Source: Euryarchaeota archaeon UBA24 (GTDB lineage Archaea > Halobacteriota > Halobacteria > Halobacteriales > Hikarchaeaceae). Taken from it: a DNA stretch of 64,000 nucleotides. A model generated the notes under the pieces. The model did not search any database. It was not told the origin of the DNA and saw only the letters and a program-made list of their open reading frames with translations. The translations under genes were made by a program, and so were the position numbers. The stretch spans positions 1 to 64,000 of the forward strand of contig DASO01000006.1 of the NCBI GenBank assembly GCA_002503845.1, written 5' to 3'. Shown in pieces: positions 25,826 to 34,608 of the stretch (its first letter is position 1; every line of letters starts with the position of its first letter).

Positions 25826-27259
25826 ATGAGTAATGCTGAAGAAGAGTATCTGCGTAAAACGGATACAAGTGCACGTTTTGACTTCAAAAAAGAAGAAAAA
25901 TCTGCATTTAAAGCGGAAAAAGGACTTACAGAAGATACCATCAGGGTAATTTCAGAAGACAAGGGAGAGCCAGAATGGATGCTGAACCGCAGATTGCGGG
26001 CATTGAAGTTTTGGAACTCGTTTCCAATGCCAACTGACTGGCCGGGGCAACCTGATTTATCAGAGGTAGATGTTAATGAGATAATCCCATACATTAGACC
26101 AGATGTAGAGGTTAGAGGGGGTGTCAAAGATTGGAACGATTTACCTGATGAGATAAAAGATACATTTGATAAATTAGGCATTCCAGAAGCTGAACGAACA
26201 TCTCTTGCAGGTGTTGGTGCACAATATGAATCTGAAATTGTATATCAAAACATGAGTACAGAATGGGAAGAGAAAGGAGTCATATTCATGGATATGGACA
26301 GGGCAGTTCGAGAACATCCTGACATAGTGCAAGAATACTTTATGACCAAATGTGTTCCTCCAAGCGATAATAAATTTGCAGCATTGCATGGGGCGATTTG
26401 GTCAGGAGGTTCATTCGTATATGTCCCAGAAGGCGTCCAAGTCCAGATGCCAGTTCAAGCTTACTTCCGAATGAACTCTGCAGGTATGGGTCAATTTGAA
26501 CATACTTTGATAATAGCAGAAGAAGGTTCAGAGGTACACTACATAGAGGGATGTTCTGCTCCAAGGTATTCGGCTTTTAATCTGCACTCCGGTTGTGTAG
26601 AAGTCTTTGTTAAAGATCGTGCCCATGTTCAATATTCAACTGTACAAAACTGGTCGAAGAACACATACAATTTGAATACCAAACGTGCAATAGTAGAAAC
26701 GGAAGGTCGTATGGAGTGGATTTCGGGATCAATGGGATCGAAAGCCACTATGCTGTACCCATGTACGGTTCTTAAAGGAAGAGGGGCAACAGACACACAT
26801 ATGACGATAGCTTTTGCTAGCTCTGGTCAAAATATCGATACTGGTGCGAAGGTGTACCATAATGCACCAGATACTAAATCCAGTATAGAGTCCAAATCTA
26901 TCTCTAAAGATGGGGGAAGGACAAATTACAGGGGACTAGTTCATATTGCAAAAGGGGCAATAGGATCTTCTTCTACTGTGGAATGTGATGCATTGATGTT
27001 TGACAATGGTTCTACGTCAGATACAATGCCTCATGTAGAAATTCACGAGAATAATGTAGACGTTGCTCACGAAGCCACAGTAGGTAAAATTGGAGATGAG
27101 GATATATTCTACTTGCAATCCAGAGGTCTTTCAGAGACAGATGCAAAGAAGATGATTGTTGCAGGGTTTATTGAGCCAATAACGGAATCACTGCCTATAG
27201 AATATGCTGTGGAACTTAATCGATTGGTAGAATTAGAAATGGAAGGAAGTCTCGGATAA
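25826..27259 (+). CDS. sufB: Fe-S cluster assembly scaffold SufB
   Basis: A 477-residue SufB of typical length. SufB forms the SufBCD complex that builds iron-sulfur clusters from persulfide and iron. Diagnostic parts include the VPPSDNKFAALHGAIWSGG segment, the right-handed beta-helix core, and EIHENNVDVAHEATVGKIG near residue 410. SufC and SufD genes are not adjacent here, unlike in many archaea, and may be elsewhere. The gene converges with the thermosome gene. Confidence 0.94.
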   Translation: MSNAEEEYLRKTDTSARFDFKKEEKSAFKAEKGLTEDTIRVISEDKGEPEWMLNRRLRALKFWNSFPMPTDWPGQPDLSEVDVNEIIPYIRPDVEVRGGVKDWNDLPDEIKDTFDKLGIPEAERTSLAGVGAQYESEIVYQNMSTEWEEKGVIFMDMDRAVREHPDIVQEYFMTKCVPPSDNKFAALHGAIWSGGSFVYVPEGVQVQMPVQAYFRMNSAGMGQFEHTLIIAEEGSEVHYIEGCSAPRYSAFNLHSGCVEVFVKDRAHVQYSTVQNWSKNTYNLNTKRAIVETEGRMEWISGSMGSKATMLYPCTVLKGRGATDTHMTIAFASSGQNIDTGAKVYHNAPDTKSSIESKSISKDGGRTNYRGLVHIAKGAIGSSSTVECDALMFDNGSTSDTMPHVEIHENNVDVAHEATVGKIGDEDIFYLQSRGLSETDAKKMIVAGFIEPITESLPIEYAVELNRLVELEMEGSLG

Positions 27260-27281
27260 TAATTTCTCTATTTATTAAATA

Positions 27282-27288
27282 TTTTTTT
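27282..27288 (+). terminator. Poly-T tract after sufB
   Basis: A run of seven T lies 22 bases past the sufB stop codon, in the short gap before the converging thermosome gene. Archaeal RNA polymerase terminates at such oligo-T tracts without a required hairpin. This is the only clear candidate in the 38-base gap. Confidence 0.45.
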
Positions 27289-27297
27289 AGTGTAAGA

Positions 27298-28905
27298 TTA
27301 CACGTGTTCAAAGGGATCGTCTTCCATATCCCCAGGGCCCTTGGCTAGATTTCCAGCTGCAATAATATCGTCAATCCGAAGGACCAGATCTGTTGCTTCT
27401 TGGGCACTAGAAATTGCTTGGGTTTTGACACGGAGAGGTTCTACAACACCTTCTGCCAGCATATCCGCAACTCCGCCTTCAATAACAGATAGCCCAGCAT
27501 AGGTACTACCAGCGGTGTGTTGTGCTCGTAAATCAACTATAGAATCTATGGGATCCAATCCACTATTGATGGCTAGAGTTCGAGGAATGACTTCAACTGC
27601 GTCTGCAAAGGCTTCAATTGCGAGTTGTTCCCTACCACCAACGGAATCTGCATAGCTCCTTAACGATAAAGAAACTTCAACTTCGGGAGAGCCACCCCCC
27701 GCAAGAACTTTCCCATCTTGAATGGTTACTCTAACGACTTCGAGTGCGTCATTGAGGGCCCGTTCTACTTCTTCTACAACGTGTTCAGTCCCCCCGCGCA
27801 AGACGAGAGATACGCTTTTTGGATTGTCACATTCAACAACAAATATCATTTCATCTTCCCCAATTTTTCTTTGTTCTACCAACCCAACAGATCCCAAATC
27901 CTCTTTGGAGATATCAGTGATTTTAGAGACTACTTTTGCTCCGGTCGCCCTAGATAATTTTGTTAAATCACTTTTCTTAGTTCGTCGGACTGCAAGGACT
28001 CCTGCTTTAGCGAGATAATGTTGTGCGAGATCGTCGATGCCTTTCTGAACGAATACAACGTTTGCCCCTGCATCTACAACTGCATTAACTAGATCCCTCA
28101 TATGCTGTTCTTCTGCGTCTAAGAACTGCTGTAATTGGCTGGGATCGGAAACACTTATTTCTGCATCAGTTTCAGTCTCAGCGATTTCAATTGCAGTCCC
28201 TAGCAAGGCTATTTTCGCTTTTTTGACCTTAGTTGGCATGTTTTCATGGACAGGCTCTTTGTCTATCAAAACGCCTTCGATCAATTCAGATTCTTCGATA
28301 GATCCAGTGGAAACCGTCTCTATTTTGACATTGTCTAGATCAATTCTACCATCTTCTTCGATTGCCTGTATTGTTCGGACGGCAAGATCGGCCAAATGGT
28401 CGTGCGAATCACCAACTCCTTTTCCAGTCATAGAAGTTTTTGCTATTTTTAGCAGAGTTTCTGTTTCGGTGGGTGCGGCATCGATAGCAAGTTTATCGAG
28501 AACTCCGCGGGCATGTCTGGCAGCAAGTCGGTACCCGGATACAATTATGGTGGGGTGTACATCCTCATCTAACAGACCTTCTGCTTTAAGAAGTAATTCC
28601 CCTGTCAAAACAACTGCAGAGGTAGTACCATCTCCAGTTTCTTCTTCTTGAGAATCTGCAACTTCAACTATCATTTGTGCGGTAGGGTGTTCGATATCCA
28701 TTTCAGAAAGAATTGTGGCGCCGTCGTTTGTTATCACGACATCTCCGAGAGAATCTACAAGCATTTTGTCCATTCCTTTGGGGCCCAATGTAGACCTCAC
28801 AGCTTCAGCAACTGCTTTCCCTGCAGCAATGTTCATTCTCTGTGCATCTCGACCGCTTGTTTGTTGACTGCCCTCACTCAGGACAATTATAGGTTGATAA
28901 GCCAT
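27298..28905 (-). CDS. ths: Thermosome subunit (group II chaperonin)
   Basis: A 535-residue archaeal chaperonin that folds proteins in an ATP-driven double ring. ATP-site motifs are [11 protein letters not shown] (residues about 39-49), ITNDGATIL, and [15 protein letters not shown] with the catalytic Asp; the later [10 protein letters not shown] stretch is also typical. The sequence closely recalls haloarchaeal thermosomes. The C-terminus lacks the GGM tail of some relatives. The promoter region holds an 8-base inverted repeat and a motif shared with grpE, suggesting heat-shock control. Confidence 0.95.
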   Translation of the reverse strand: MAYQPIIVLSEGSQQTSGRDAQRMNIAAGKAVAEAVRSTLGPKGMDKMLVDSLGDVVITNDGATILSEMDIEHPTAQMIVEVADSQEEETGDGTTSAVVLTGELLLKAEGLLDEDVHPTIIVSGYRLAARHARGVLDKLAIDAAPTETETLLKIAKTSMTGKGVGDSHDHLADLAVRTIQAIEEDGRIDLDNVKIETVSTGSIEESELIEGVLIDKEPVHENMPTKVKKAKIALLGTAIEIAETETDAEISVSDPSQLQQFLDAEEQHMRDLVNAVVDAGANVVFVQKGIDDLAQHYLAKAGVLAVRRTKKSDLTKLSRATGAKVVSKITDISKEDLGSVGLVEQRKIGEDEMIFVVECDNPKSVSLVLRGGTEHVVEEVERALNDALEVVRVTIQDGKVLAGGGSPEVEVSLSLRSYADSVGGREQLAIEAFADAVEVIPRTLAINSGLDPIDSIVDLRAQHTAGSTYAGLSVIEGGVADMLAEGVVEPLRVKTQAISSAQEATDLVLRIDDIIAAGNLAKGPGDMEDDPFEHV

Positions 28906-28910
28906 TTTAT

Positions 28911-28955
28911 TTAACTCCGAAAATCTTCAATATATTCACTATTTATGGAGTTAAG
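28911..28955. promoter_or_regulatory. Inverted repeat flanking the thermosome TATA region
   Basis: TTAACTCC (28911-28918) and GGAGTTAA (28948-28955) form a perfect 8-base inverted repeat with 29 bases between. On the gene's strand an ATAAATA element lies between the arms about 35 bases before the start codon. One arm is just upstream of the TATA box and the other is near the expected transcript start. Such flanking placement suits a repressor that loops or covers the promoter, as heat-shock regulators do. Function is inferred. Confidence 0.45.
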
Positions 28956-29023
28956 GTTCTAAATAAAACTTTCGTTAGAGAAAATAACCATTTAAGACCC
29001 AGTGCATCGAATACTGAATCGAT

Positions 29024-29641
29024 ATGAAAGAGTTTAAATGGGGTGATAATCCAGCACTTTTGGTTATCGATGTGACCCGGGCATTGGCAGACGAGGAGGT
29101 GAAAAATTCATACCCTCCATGCATTGAAGCTGCAGTTTCCATACAAAAATTGCTAGCAAAAGCAAGGATAGCAGGCATACCAATAATATTTACAAAGGGT
29201 GGAAAACTTTCCCACACGAGTGGCGGAATACCCATGACAGATACTGAGAGAGGTGGTTGGGCGAAGAAAAATGGCATTCGAGTCGAGAGTGAAGAAGAAG
29301 CGATACCATATATGGAAATTTTATCAGAGATAGCCCCAATGGAGAATGAAATAGTTTTGGAAAAAAGTAGATCTAGTGCCTTCTTTAAAACTATGTTAGA
29401 TACATACCTTTCCTCGATGAAAATTGATACGGTGATTGTAACGGGAATGATGACGTCTGGTTGCATTCGCGCCACCGTGACAGATGCATTTTCAAATGAC
29501 CTCAATATAATACTTCCCAAAGAATGTGTGGCAGATAAGCGAGTTGAAGCTCATGAATACCACATGGAAGAAATGGGTTTAAAATACGGTAGGGTAGAAA
29601 AAATGCAAGATGTAATGGACTACATCAATCGGAAATATTAA
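29024..29641 (+). CDS. Isochorismatase-fold cysteine hydrolase, N-carbamoylsarcosine-amidase-like
   Basis: A 205-residue member of the isochorismatase-like superfamily with the catalytic triad Asp16 (LVIDVT), Lys114 (LEKSRSSAFF) and Cys147 (MMTSGCIRATVTDA). The TSGCIRAT setting is typical of N-carbamoylsarcosine amidase-like enzymes that split C-N bonds in amides or carbamoyl amino acids. A close relative with the same motifs is at 49393-50067. Substrate unproven. It converges with the aminotransferase gene, overlapping by four bases. Confidence 0.85.
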   Translation: MKEFKWGDNPALLVIDVTRALADEEVKNSYPPCIEAAVSIQKLLAKARIAGIPIIFTKGGKLSHTSGGIPMTDTERGGWAKKNGIRVESEEEAIPYMEILSEIAPMENEIVLEKSRSSAFFKTMLDTYLSSMKIDTVIVTGMMTSGCIRATVTDAFSNDLNIILPKECVADKRVEAHEYHMEEMGLKYGRVEKMQDVMDYINRKY

Positions 29642-30819
29642 TTTAACTCGTTTTCGATTAACTTCTCAATCCGATCTAATCCTAGTTTGAGTTGATCCAT
29701 ACTGGTTGCAGTACTGAGTCTGAGGAAAGACCCTTCTGCCCCAAACCCACTTCCGGGGACGGTGACTACACCATAATCCATAAGCAGTCGTTTTGCGATA
29801 TCAGAATCAGACCCATCCAAGGGGCTCACGTCAAGAAAAGCGTATATAGCCCCACCTGGTTTTGGGCAAGAAACTGATCGCATTTCTTTGATCCGGTCCA
29901 CCACATAATCTCGACGAGACTGGAATTCTTTTTTCATTGAATCGATGGGGCCTTGATCCCCGGTTATGGCTTCCAATGCTGCCATTTGAGATACACTTGA
30001 AGCGGAAGAAGTAGTGCTTTGGTGGAGTTTTGTTGCAGCCTCAATGATATCCTTATTCCCAGCTAACCAACCTAGCCTCCATCCAGTCATGGCGTATTTT
30101 TTAGAACAGGAATTTACGACTAAAATATTTTCTGGATGATCAACATAGGAGACTATACTATCCGCATTTCCTTCGTAGATCAGTCCTTCGTAGACATCAT
30201 CCGCGATGACATATGCATTATTATCTGCAGCGGCAGTTACTACTTCGTTGATGGCTTTTCGATCGTAAACAACACCTGTAGGATTGTTGGGAGAGTTCAA
30301 CACAATTGCTGCCGTATCCTTAGTTATTGATTTGATTAGCAAATCGGGGTCTAATTGAAAACCATTTGATTGGGGAAGTTTGACGAGAATTGACTTTCCT
30401 TCCGCTAGTTTGACCTGGGAGAAATAATTTGGCCAGCACGGAGTGGGGAATATAACTTCAGATCCGGGGTTGACTATTGCGAGTAATGCGAAACAAAGAG
30501 CTTGCATTGCTCCGTTGGTCACGACTATCTCAGAAGTGGGATCAAAATCGGCTTTGTTTTCAGATCGCATTTTTTCAGAGATTGCTTCTCTTAACTCGAG
30601 AATTCCAGCATTTTGAGTATAGTGTGTTGACCCATTTTTAGCTGCTTTCGCAGCAGCTTCGATTATATGGGAAGGTGTAGTAAAGTCGGGTTCGCCGATT
30701 GCCAGACTCACCAGATCGTCTCCCTCATACTGAGAGGCTAGATTGGCCATTTCTCGAATGGGAGATGCTTCGGCAGATAATGCACGTCTGGAGAGAGGAA
30801 AGTTGTTAGAGGAATTCAT
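29638..30819 (-). CDS. Class I/II PLP aminotransferase
   Basis: A 393-residue fold-type I aminotransferase of the aspartate aminotransferase subgroup. The start LAIGEPDF (about residues 39-46), NSPNNPTGVVYD and the PLP-lysine segment SCSKKYAMTGWRLGWL (Lys near residue 237) are clear. A C-terminal FLRLSTA provides the carboxylate-binding Arg. Likely amino donors are aspartate or related amino acids, but the exact pair is not readable. Confidence 0.9.
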   Translation of the reverse strand: MNSSNNFPLSRRALSAEASPIREMANLASQYEGDDLVSLAIGEPDFTTPSHIIEAAAKAAKNGSTHYTQNAGILELREAISEKMRSENKADFDPTSEIVVTNGAMQALCFALLAIVNPGSEVIFPTPCWPNYFSQVKLAEGKSILVKLPQSNGFQLDPDLLIKSITKDTAAIVLNSPNNPTGVVYDRKAINEVVTAAADNNAYVIADDVYEGLIYEGNADSIVSYVDHPENILVVNSCSKKYAMTGWRLGWLAGNKDIIEAATKLHQSTTSSASSVSQMAALEAITGDQGPIDSMKKEFQSRRDYVVDRIKEMRSVSCPKPGGAIYAFLDVSPLDGSDSDIAKRLLMDYGVVTVPGSGFGAEGSFLRLSTATSMDQLKLGLDRIEKLIENELN

Positions 30820-30905
30820 AGTATAGATTGTTATTTTTCATTGCAACTAAAAAGGGTTTCCTAGGTCAGAAGCAAAAAAAATTTATGGAATAAGAATGGA
30901 GAGAG

Positions 30906-32435
30906 TTATTCTTTAACGGTTTCTTTTTCTTTCGATTCGACGCCAGTAATTACTTCACGCCATTTGTCGATTATTTCCTCAGTATATTCGCGAGGGGCCT
31001 CTGCAACTTTGGGGAAGTTGTGCATACGTTCGTAAGGAATGGTTGCGTCAATCAAAGCACGAGAGTTGAAAGTCAGATTCTTTAAACCGGGTTCAGTGCC
31101 ATGGAATTCAACGAGAGGGTCCAGAGGAGTACTCCAGGTTCTTCGTTGGATATCAATATCGGTTGCTGGATCGCACCTCGTACTCATGGCCCATGCAACT
31201 TCATTCCAGCTTGTTGGGTCGATATCGTCGTCGACGACGACGGTGAACCTGTTTGCATAGCCACCTTCACGTACGTGTTGGGCTATAAATCCAGCTTGGC
31301 GTGCGTGGCCAGGGTACCTTTGTTCTATGCAAATAATATTGAATAGTCTCGACCCACCAGCTTCAGTTCTCCATACACCTTTGATACCAGGGACACCTGC
31401 AGTATCTAGGTAATCCCAAGTGGTTGCAGATCTTGCTAGTGCTTTGTGGTAAGAGTAATCATAGGGAGGTCTGGCTGGGACCGCGCATGTCATGATGGGA
31501 TCATTCCGGTGATAAACAGCTTCGACTTTTATCAAAGGTTCTTCATCTGCATCTCTTCCATAATACCCTTGCCATTCTCCGAATGGACCTTCTAAGTGGG
31601 TAGAATGTGGCTCGATGAATCCTTCCATTACAATTTCTGCGTGGGCAGGAAGTGGGAGTCCAGTTACAGGACCTTCGACAACGGGGAATGGGTGCCCTTT
31701 AAGTCCTCCTGTGTGGGCGTATTCACCGTATGGGTGGGTGTGCTCAATTCCGACAGATGTGTAGTAAAATAGAATGGGGTCTTGACCGAAAGATGCGGCC
31801 ACCGGGACCCTCTCATCACGTTGCCAATAATCATCTATATCGAGTGCACCGTGTTTTCCAGGAGAAATGTAAACTCCCGCTTCGTTTGCACTATGTACCT
31901 GAACACGGTATGCACCAAGATTGGCTTTTCTTCCCATTCCAGGGTTGTCAGTTATAAAACTAGTTGCAGTTCCAATATATCGGCCCCCATCGTATTCGTG
32001 GTGTTTGGGTACAGGGAATTTCAAAAGATCAACATCTTTACCGCGATCCACATTTTCCATTACGGGTGCGTCGGATTTCTCGACGAATACAGGATCTATG
32101 GCATCTACGTCTGCCATTTCTTTGGCTTTTTCACGATAGTCTTGTAAGAACTTCATCTCGTGGTGATAATTGGGCTCCATTCCAAGGGCGATTGCCAGAC
32201 GGTTCATGGAATTGGTCATTGCATACATGGTTCGGAAACCAGGTTTGTAATCAGGTATGTTATCAAAGATAGGAGCTGGTACGGGTCGAGGGTGATGTCG
32301 ACAGAGCTCATGAGATATTGTACTCATTTCACGATCCCAATGTGCGTTGTCTATGTGAACGATCTCACCGGGGACTTGTTCTGCTCTGCTAATGAATTCT
32401 CTCAAACCTATCCAATCAATAGTATTTCTACTCAT
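30906..32435 (-). CDS. UbiD-family prenylated-FMN decarboxylase (second paralogue)
   Basis: A 509-residue UbiD-family protein with the catalytic triad R177 (GAYRVQVHS), E282 and E287 (LEGPFGEWQGYYG). It has a TSFITDNP stretch where prenylated FMN and metal bind. It is clearly divergent from the copy at 2717-4258 and has no small zinc-ribbon partner. A decayed piece of a molybdenum-hydroxylase large subunit lies just upstream on the same strand, so it may once have belonged to an aromatic or heterocyclic degradation operon. A TATA-like TTATAAAT about 30 bases before the ATG suggests a leaderless transcript. Confidence 0.86.
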   Translation of the reverse strand: MSRNTIDWIGLREFISRAEQVPGEIVHIDNAHWDREMSTISHELCRHHPRPVPAPIFDNIPDYKPGFRTMYAMTNSMNRLAIALGMEPNYHHEMKFLQDYREKAKEMADVDAIDPVFVEKSDAPVMENVDRGKDVDLLKFPVPKHHEYDGGRYIGTATSFITDNPGMGRKANLGAYRVQVHSANEAGVYISPGKHGALDIDDYWQRDERVPVAASFGQDPILFYYTSVGIEHTHPYGEYAHTGGLKGHPFPVVEGPVTGLPLPAHAEIVMEGFIEPHSTHLEGPFGEWQGYYGRDADEEPLIKVEAVYHRNDPIMTCAVPARPPYDYSYHKALARSATTWDYLDTAGVPGIKGVWRTEAGGSRLFNIICIEQRYPGHARQAGFIAQHVREGGYANRFTVVVDDDIDPTSWNEVAWAMSTRCDPATDIDIQRRTWSTPLDPLVEFHGTEPGLKNLTFNSRALIDATIPYERMHNFPKVAEAPREYTEEIIDKWREVITGVESKEKETVKE

Positions 32436-32463
32436 TATATGACTCGAAATTGGAATAGTGGAG

Positions 32464-32471
32464 ATTTATAA
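32464..32471 (-). promoter_or_regulatory. TATA-like box for the second UbiD gene
   Basis: On the minus strand TTATAAAT lies 29-36 bases before the ATG at 32435. With normal archaeal spacing, transcription would begin at or next to the start codon, giving a leaderless mRNA. The box sits between the gene and the upstream remnant, so the gene can be expressed independently of the decayed neighbour. Confidence 0.5.
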
Positions 32472-32493
32472 CTTATTAAATGAAATTAGAATG

Positions 32494-32772
32494 TCAATCA
32501 CTATCACGCATCACTTCCAAGACGCGTTCTGGCGTTATGGGAATTACATCTAAATCAATCCCGATTGCGTCGTAGATAGCATTTCCTATTGCAGGGAATG
32601 CTGCCATTACTTCCATCTCTCCTATTCTTTTTCCCCATAGGGACCAGAGTGATTTTCCCACATAGTGGATTTTTTTAGGGGAACGTTCCGCATGTTTGAG
32701 ACTATAGCTCAGTGGTTTTCCTCTAAGGTGGCCAGATAGAAGGATATATCTATAAATGAAAGTTTTTGTATG
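32494..32772 (-). pseudogene. C-terminal remnant of a xanthine dehydrogenase/CoxL-type molybdenum hydroxylase large subunit
   Basis: An open minus-strand frame of about 92 codons ends with a stop at 32494-32496 and has no credible start. Its last 50 residues read IGEMEVMAAFPAIGNAIYDAIG and then DLDVIPITPERVLEVM (the Asp between is omitted here). This matches the C-terminal end of molybdopterin-binding hydroxylases, where G-x-GE, a PAIANAIYDA-like helix and LPITPE(R/K)VL occur in this order. The family is normally 700-800 residues, so most of the gene is missing, apparently replaced by the divergent SDR gene at 32775. An independent small gene using an internal ATG is possible but less likely. 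Confidence 0.62.
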
Positions 32773-32774
32773 CT

Positions 32775-33524
32775 ATGGCGACAGGAGATTCAGAAAAACT
32801 TAAAGGGGATGTTGCGGTGATAACGGGTGCGGGCAGAAACATTGGGCGCAAGACTGCGGAATTATTTGCTAGAGAAGGTGCCAAAGTTGCAGTGGTGGAT
32901 GTTGATGAAGAGCGTGCATCTGGTACGGTAGAATTAATAAAAAAGGAGGGTGGTGAAGCTATATCGGTGATAACGGATGTTACGGATGAAAACCAAGTAA
33001 AGCAGATGGTTGAATCAGTTGAAAATGAATGGGGTCCAATAAGCATTCTTGTAAATAACGTTGCTATTAGTGATCATGATGGTCTCTTTGATCTCTCGGT
33101 GGAAACATTTGATCGTATTTTTGCTGTGAATGTCAGAGGGGCATTTTTATGCACAAGAGAGGTGGCTAAGTCAATGAAAAAAGGGGAAGGTGGGAGAATA
33201 GTAAATGTTTCTTCAACCTCTGCCCATCGTAGTAGGACAGATGCCCCAGCATATGCTGCTTCAAAGGCGGCGATAGTTAATTTTTCTCGGTCTATGGCAA
33301 AAATACTTGCTCCAGAAATACGCGTTAATACACTATCGCCAACTAGAACCGGTTCTCCAGTGGGAGAAGAAGAAGAAAGATCGGGGAAAGTCGTAGATGC
33401 TATATTAGTAGGTAGGTGGGGTAAACCAGAAGATCAGGCTAACGCAGCATTGTTCCTAGTGGATCCAGAAAATGGATTCATTACGGGTTCTGAGCTTGCA
33501 GTTGATGGTGGAAGTTTAGTATAG
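32775..33524 (+). CDS. Short-chain dehydrogenase/reductase (FabG-like)
   Basis: A 249-residue classical SDR. Nucleotide binding is shown by VITGAGRNIGRKTA (near residue 16) and the acidic VVDVDEE after beta-2, favouring NAD. NNVAIS, a catalytic Ser in NVSSTSAH, and YAASK (YxxxK) complete the active site. The ATG at 32775 is preferred over an in-frame TTG three codons upstream. Substrate unknown. It starts where the upstream molybdenum-hydroxylase remnant is cut off, suggesting rearrangement at this point. Confidence 0.88.
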   Translation: MATGDSEKLKGDVAVITGAGRNIGRKTAELFAREGAKVAVVDVDEERASGTVELIKKEGGEAISVITDVTDENQVKQMVESVENEWGPISILVNNVAISDHDGLFDLSVETFDRIFAVNVRGAFLCTREVAKSMKKGEGGRIVNVSSTSAHRSRTDAPAYAASKAAIVNFSRSMAKILAPEIRVNTLSPTRTGSPVGEEEERSGKVVDAILVGRWGKPEDQANAALFLVDPENGFITGSELAVDGGSLV

Positions 33525-34493
33525 TTACAGTACACAATCTGATTTGATCGAATTATAAGCGGATTGCAATTCTATTTTTTCCTCTTTGGAAAGGTCCCAT
33601 TCTACTATTTTCGTGACGGTTCTATTGGAGAATAAAACAGGGACTATTAAACAAACGTCGTTGAAACCATATTCACCTTCGAGAGGTACAGATAGAGGTA
33701 TAGGGGAAGAAATGTTATCAGACAATAGAGCCAAAGCTAACAGAGAAACGCCCCTTCCAGTTACCCATCTTGAAGAATCTTCAGTTCCTCTTAGACGTAT
33801 TACTTCGTACGCCGCATCTCGAACTTGTTCAGTGAGATTTTGGCGTTCCTGTGGAGAGAATTCTATAGGCATATTTTGAACTTTTGCTCTAGAAAATATA
33901 GGAACGACATAATCCCCGTGTTCCCCGAGTACGGGGCAATATACATCGGAGGGGGCCACTTGCTTAAGTTGGGAAATATAATATGCCATTCTAGCTTGTT
34001 CAGACAGAGAATATCCAACGAAAAATTTTCTTGGCCAATTGGAACTTTTCCAAAGGTGATAGGTTATCCTATCAAGAGGGTTTGTTACAACGATAACAGG
34101 GATGGGCGTCATTGATTCCAAATACGTTCCTATCGATGTGATTAATGGTTTGTTTAATTTTAGAAATTCAAGCCTCCAGCCTTTGGTTGAAGATTTAGAG
34201 GATGAATTTACAGGACGGGGAAGACTTGCGGTTATGATCAAAAGATCAGGATTTAGATCGTGTAGAGATGGGAGAGGCAATGTTTTAATGACATTTGAAT
34301 CGACGAGAGGGGTTGACGTGCCTACAGGATTGCACAAATGTGAAGAAGAATAAGATAAATCTAACGCATGGCCTTCCGCAGAGTCCTGGTCGATATCAAC
34401 TAAAAAAATCTCGAGTTCTGGATCCATTATAGATAGAGAATATGCTACAGTTGAGCCGATAGTTCCTGCACCGCCAATGATCGCTATTTGCAT
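33525..34493 (-). CDS. mdh: Malate dehydrogenase (lactate/malate dehydrogenase family)
   Basis: A 322-residue NAD-dependent dehydrogenase from the ATG at 34493; the long open upstream extension is excluded because the Rossmann strand IAIIGGAGTIGS must be N-terminal. Catalytic histidine lies in GEHGDYVVP, the substrate-binding Arg in LSEQARMAYYI, and the NAD/substrate loop in VTNPLDR. The specificity loop is unusual: where LDH/MDHs have a short PRKPGM-x-R type segment, this protein has a Ser-rich insertion after LPRPVN. With fumarase in the window, malate use is likely; lactate cannot be excluded. Confidence 0.85.
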   Translation of the reverse strand: MQIAIIGGAGTIGSTVAYSLSIMDPELEIFLVDIDQDSAEGHALDLSYSSSHLCNPVGTSTPLVDSNVIKTLPLPSLHDLNPDLLIITASLPRPVNSSSKSSTKGWRLEFLKLNKPLITSIGTYLESMTPIPVIVVTNPLDRITYHLWKSSNWPRKFFVGYSLSEQARMAYYISQLKQVAPSDVYCPVLGEHGDYVVPIFSRAKVQNMPIEFSPQERQNLTEQVRDAAYEVIRLRGTEDSSRWVTGRGVSLLALALLSDNISSPIPLSVPLEGEYGFNDVCLIVPVLFSNRTVTKIVEWDLSKEEKIELQSAYNSIKSDCVL

Positions 34494-34608
34494 GAGGTTG
34501 TTTGTTTTATTGAAAGCAAGGGTAATAATCTTATGGGAGTATAGAAATATATTGATGTGAAAACAAACTTGGTAAAATACAACAAAATCACCATCAAATA
34601 GGGAAATT

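Noticed and set aside
28975..29520. Long minus-strand reading frame opposite the isochorismatase-like gene
   Set aside because: The plus-strand frame has a full catalytic triad; the opposite frame shows no domain and is a mirror of codon bias.
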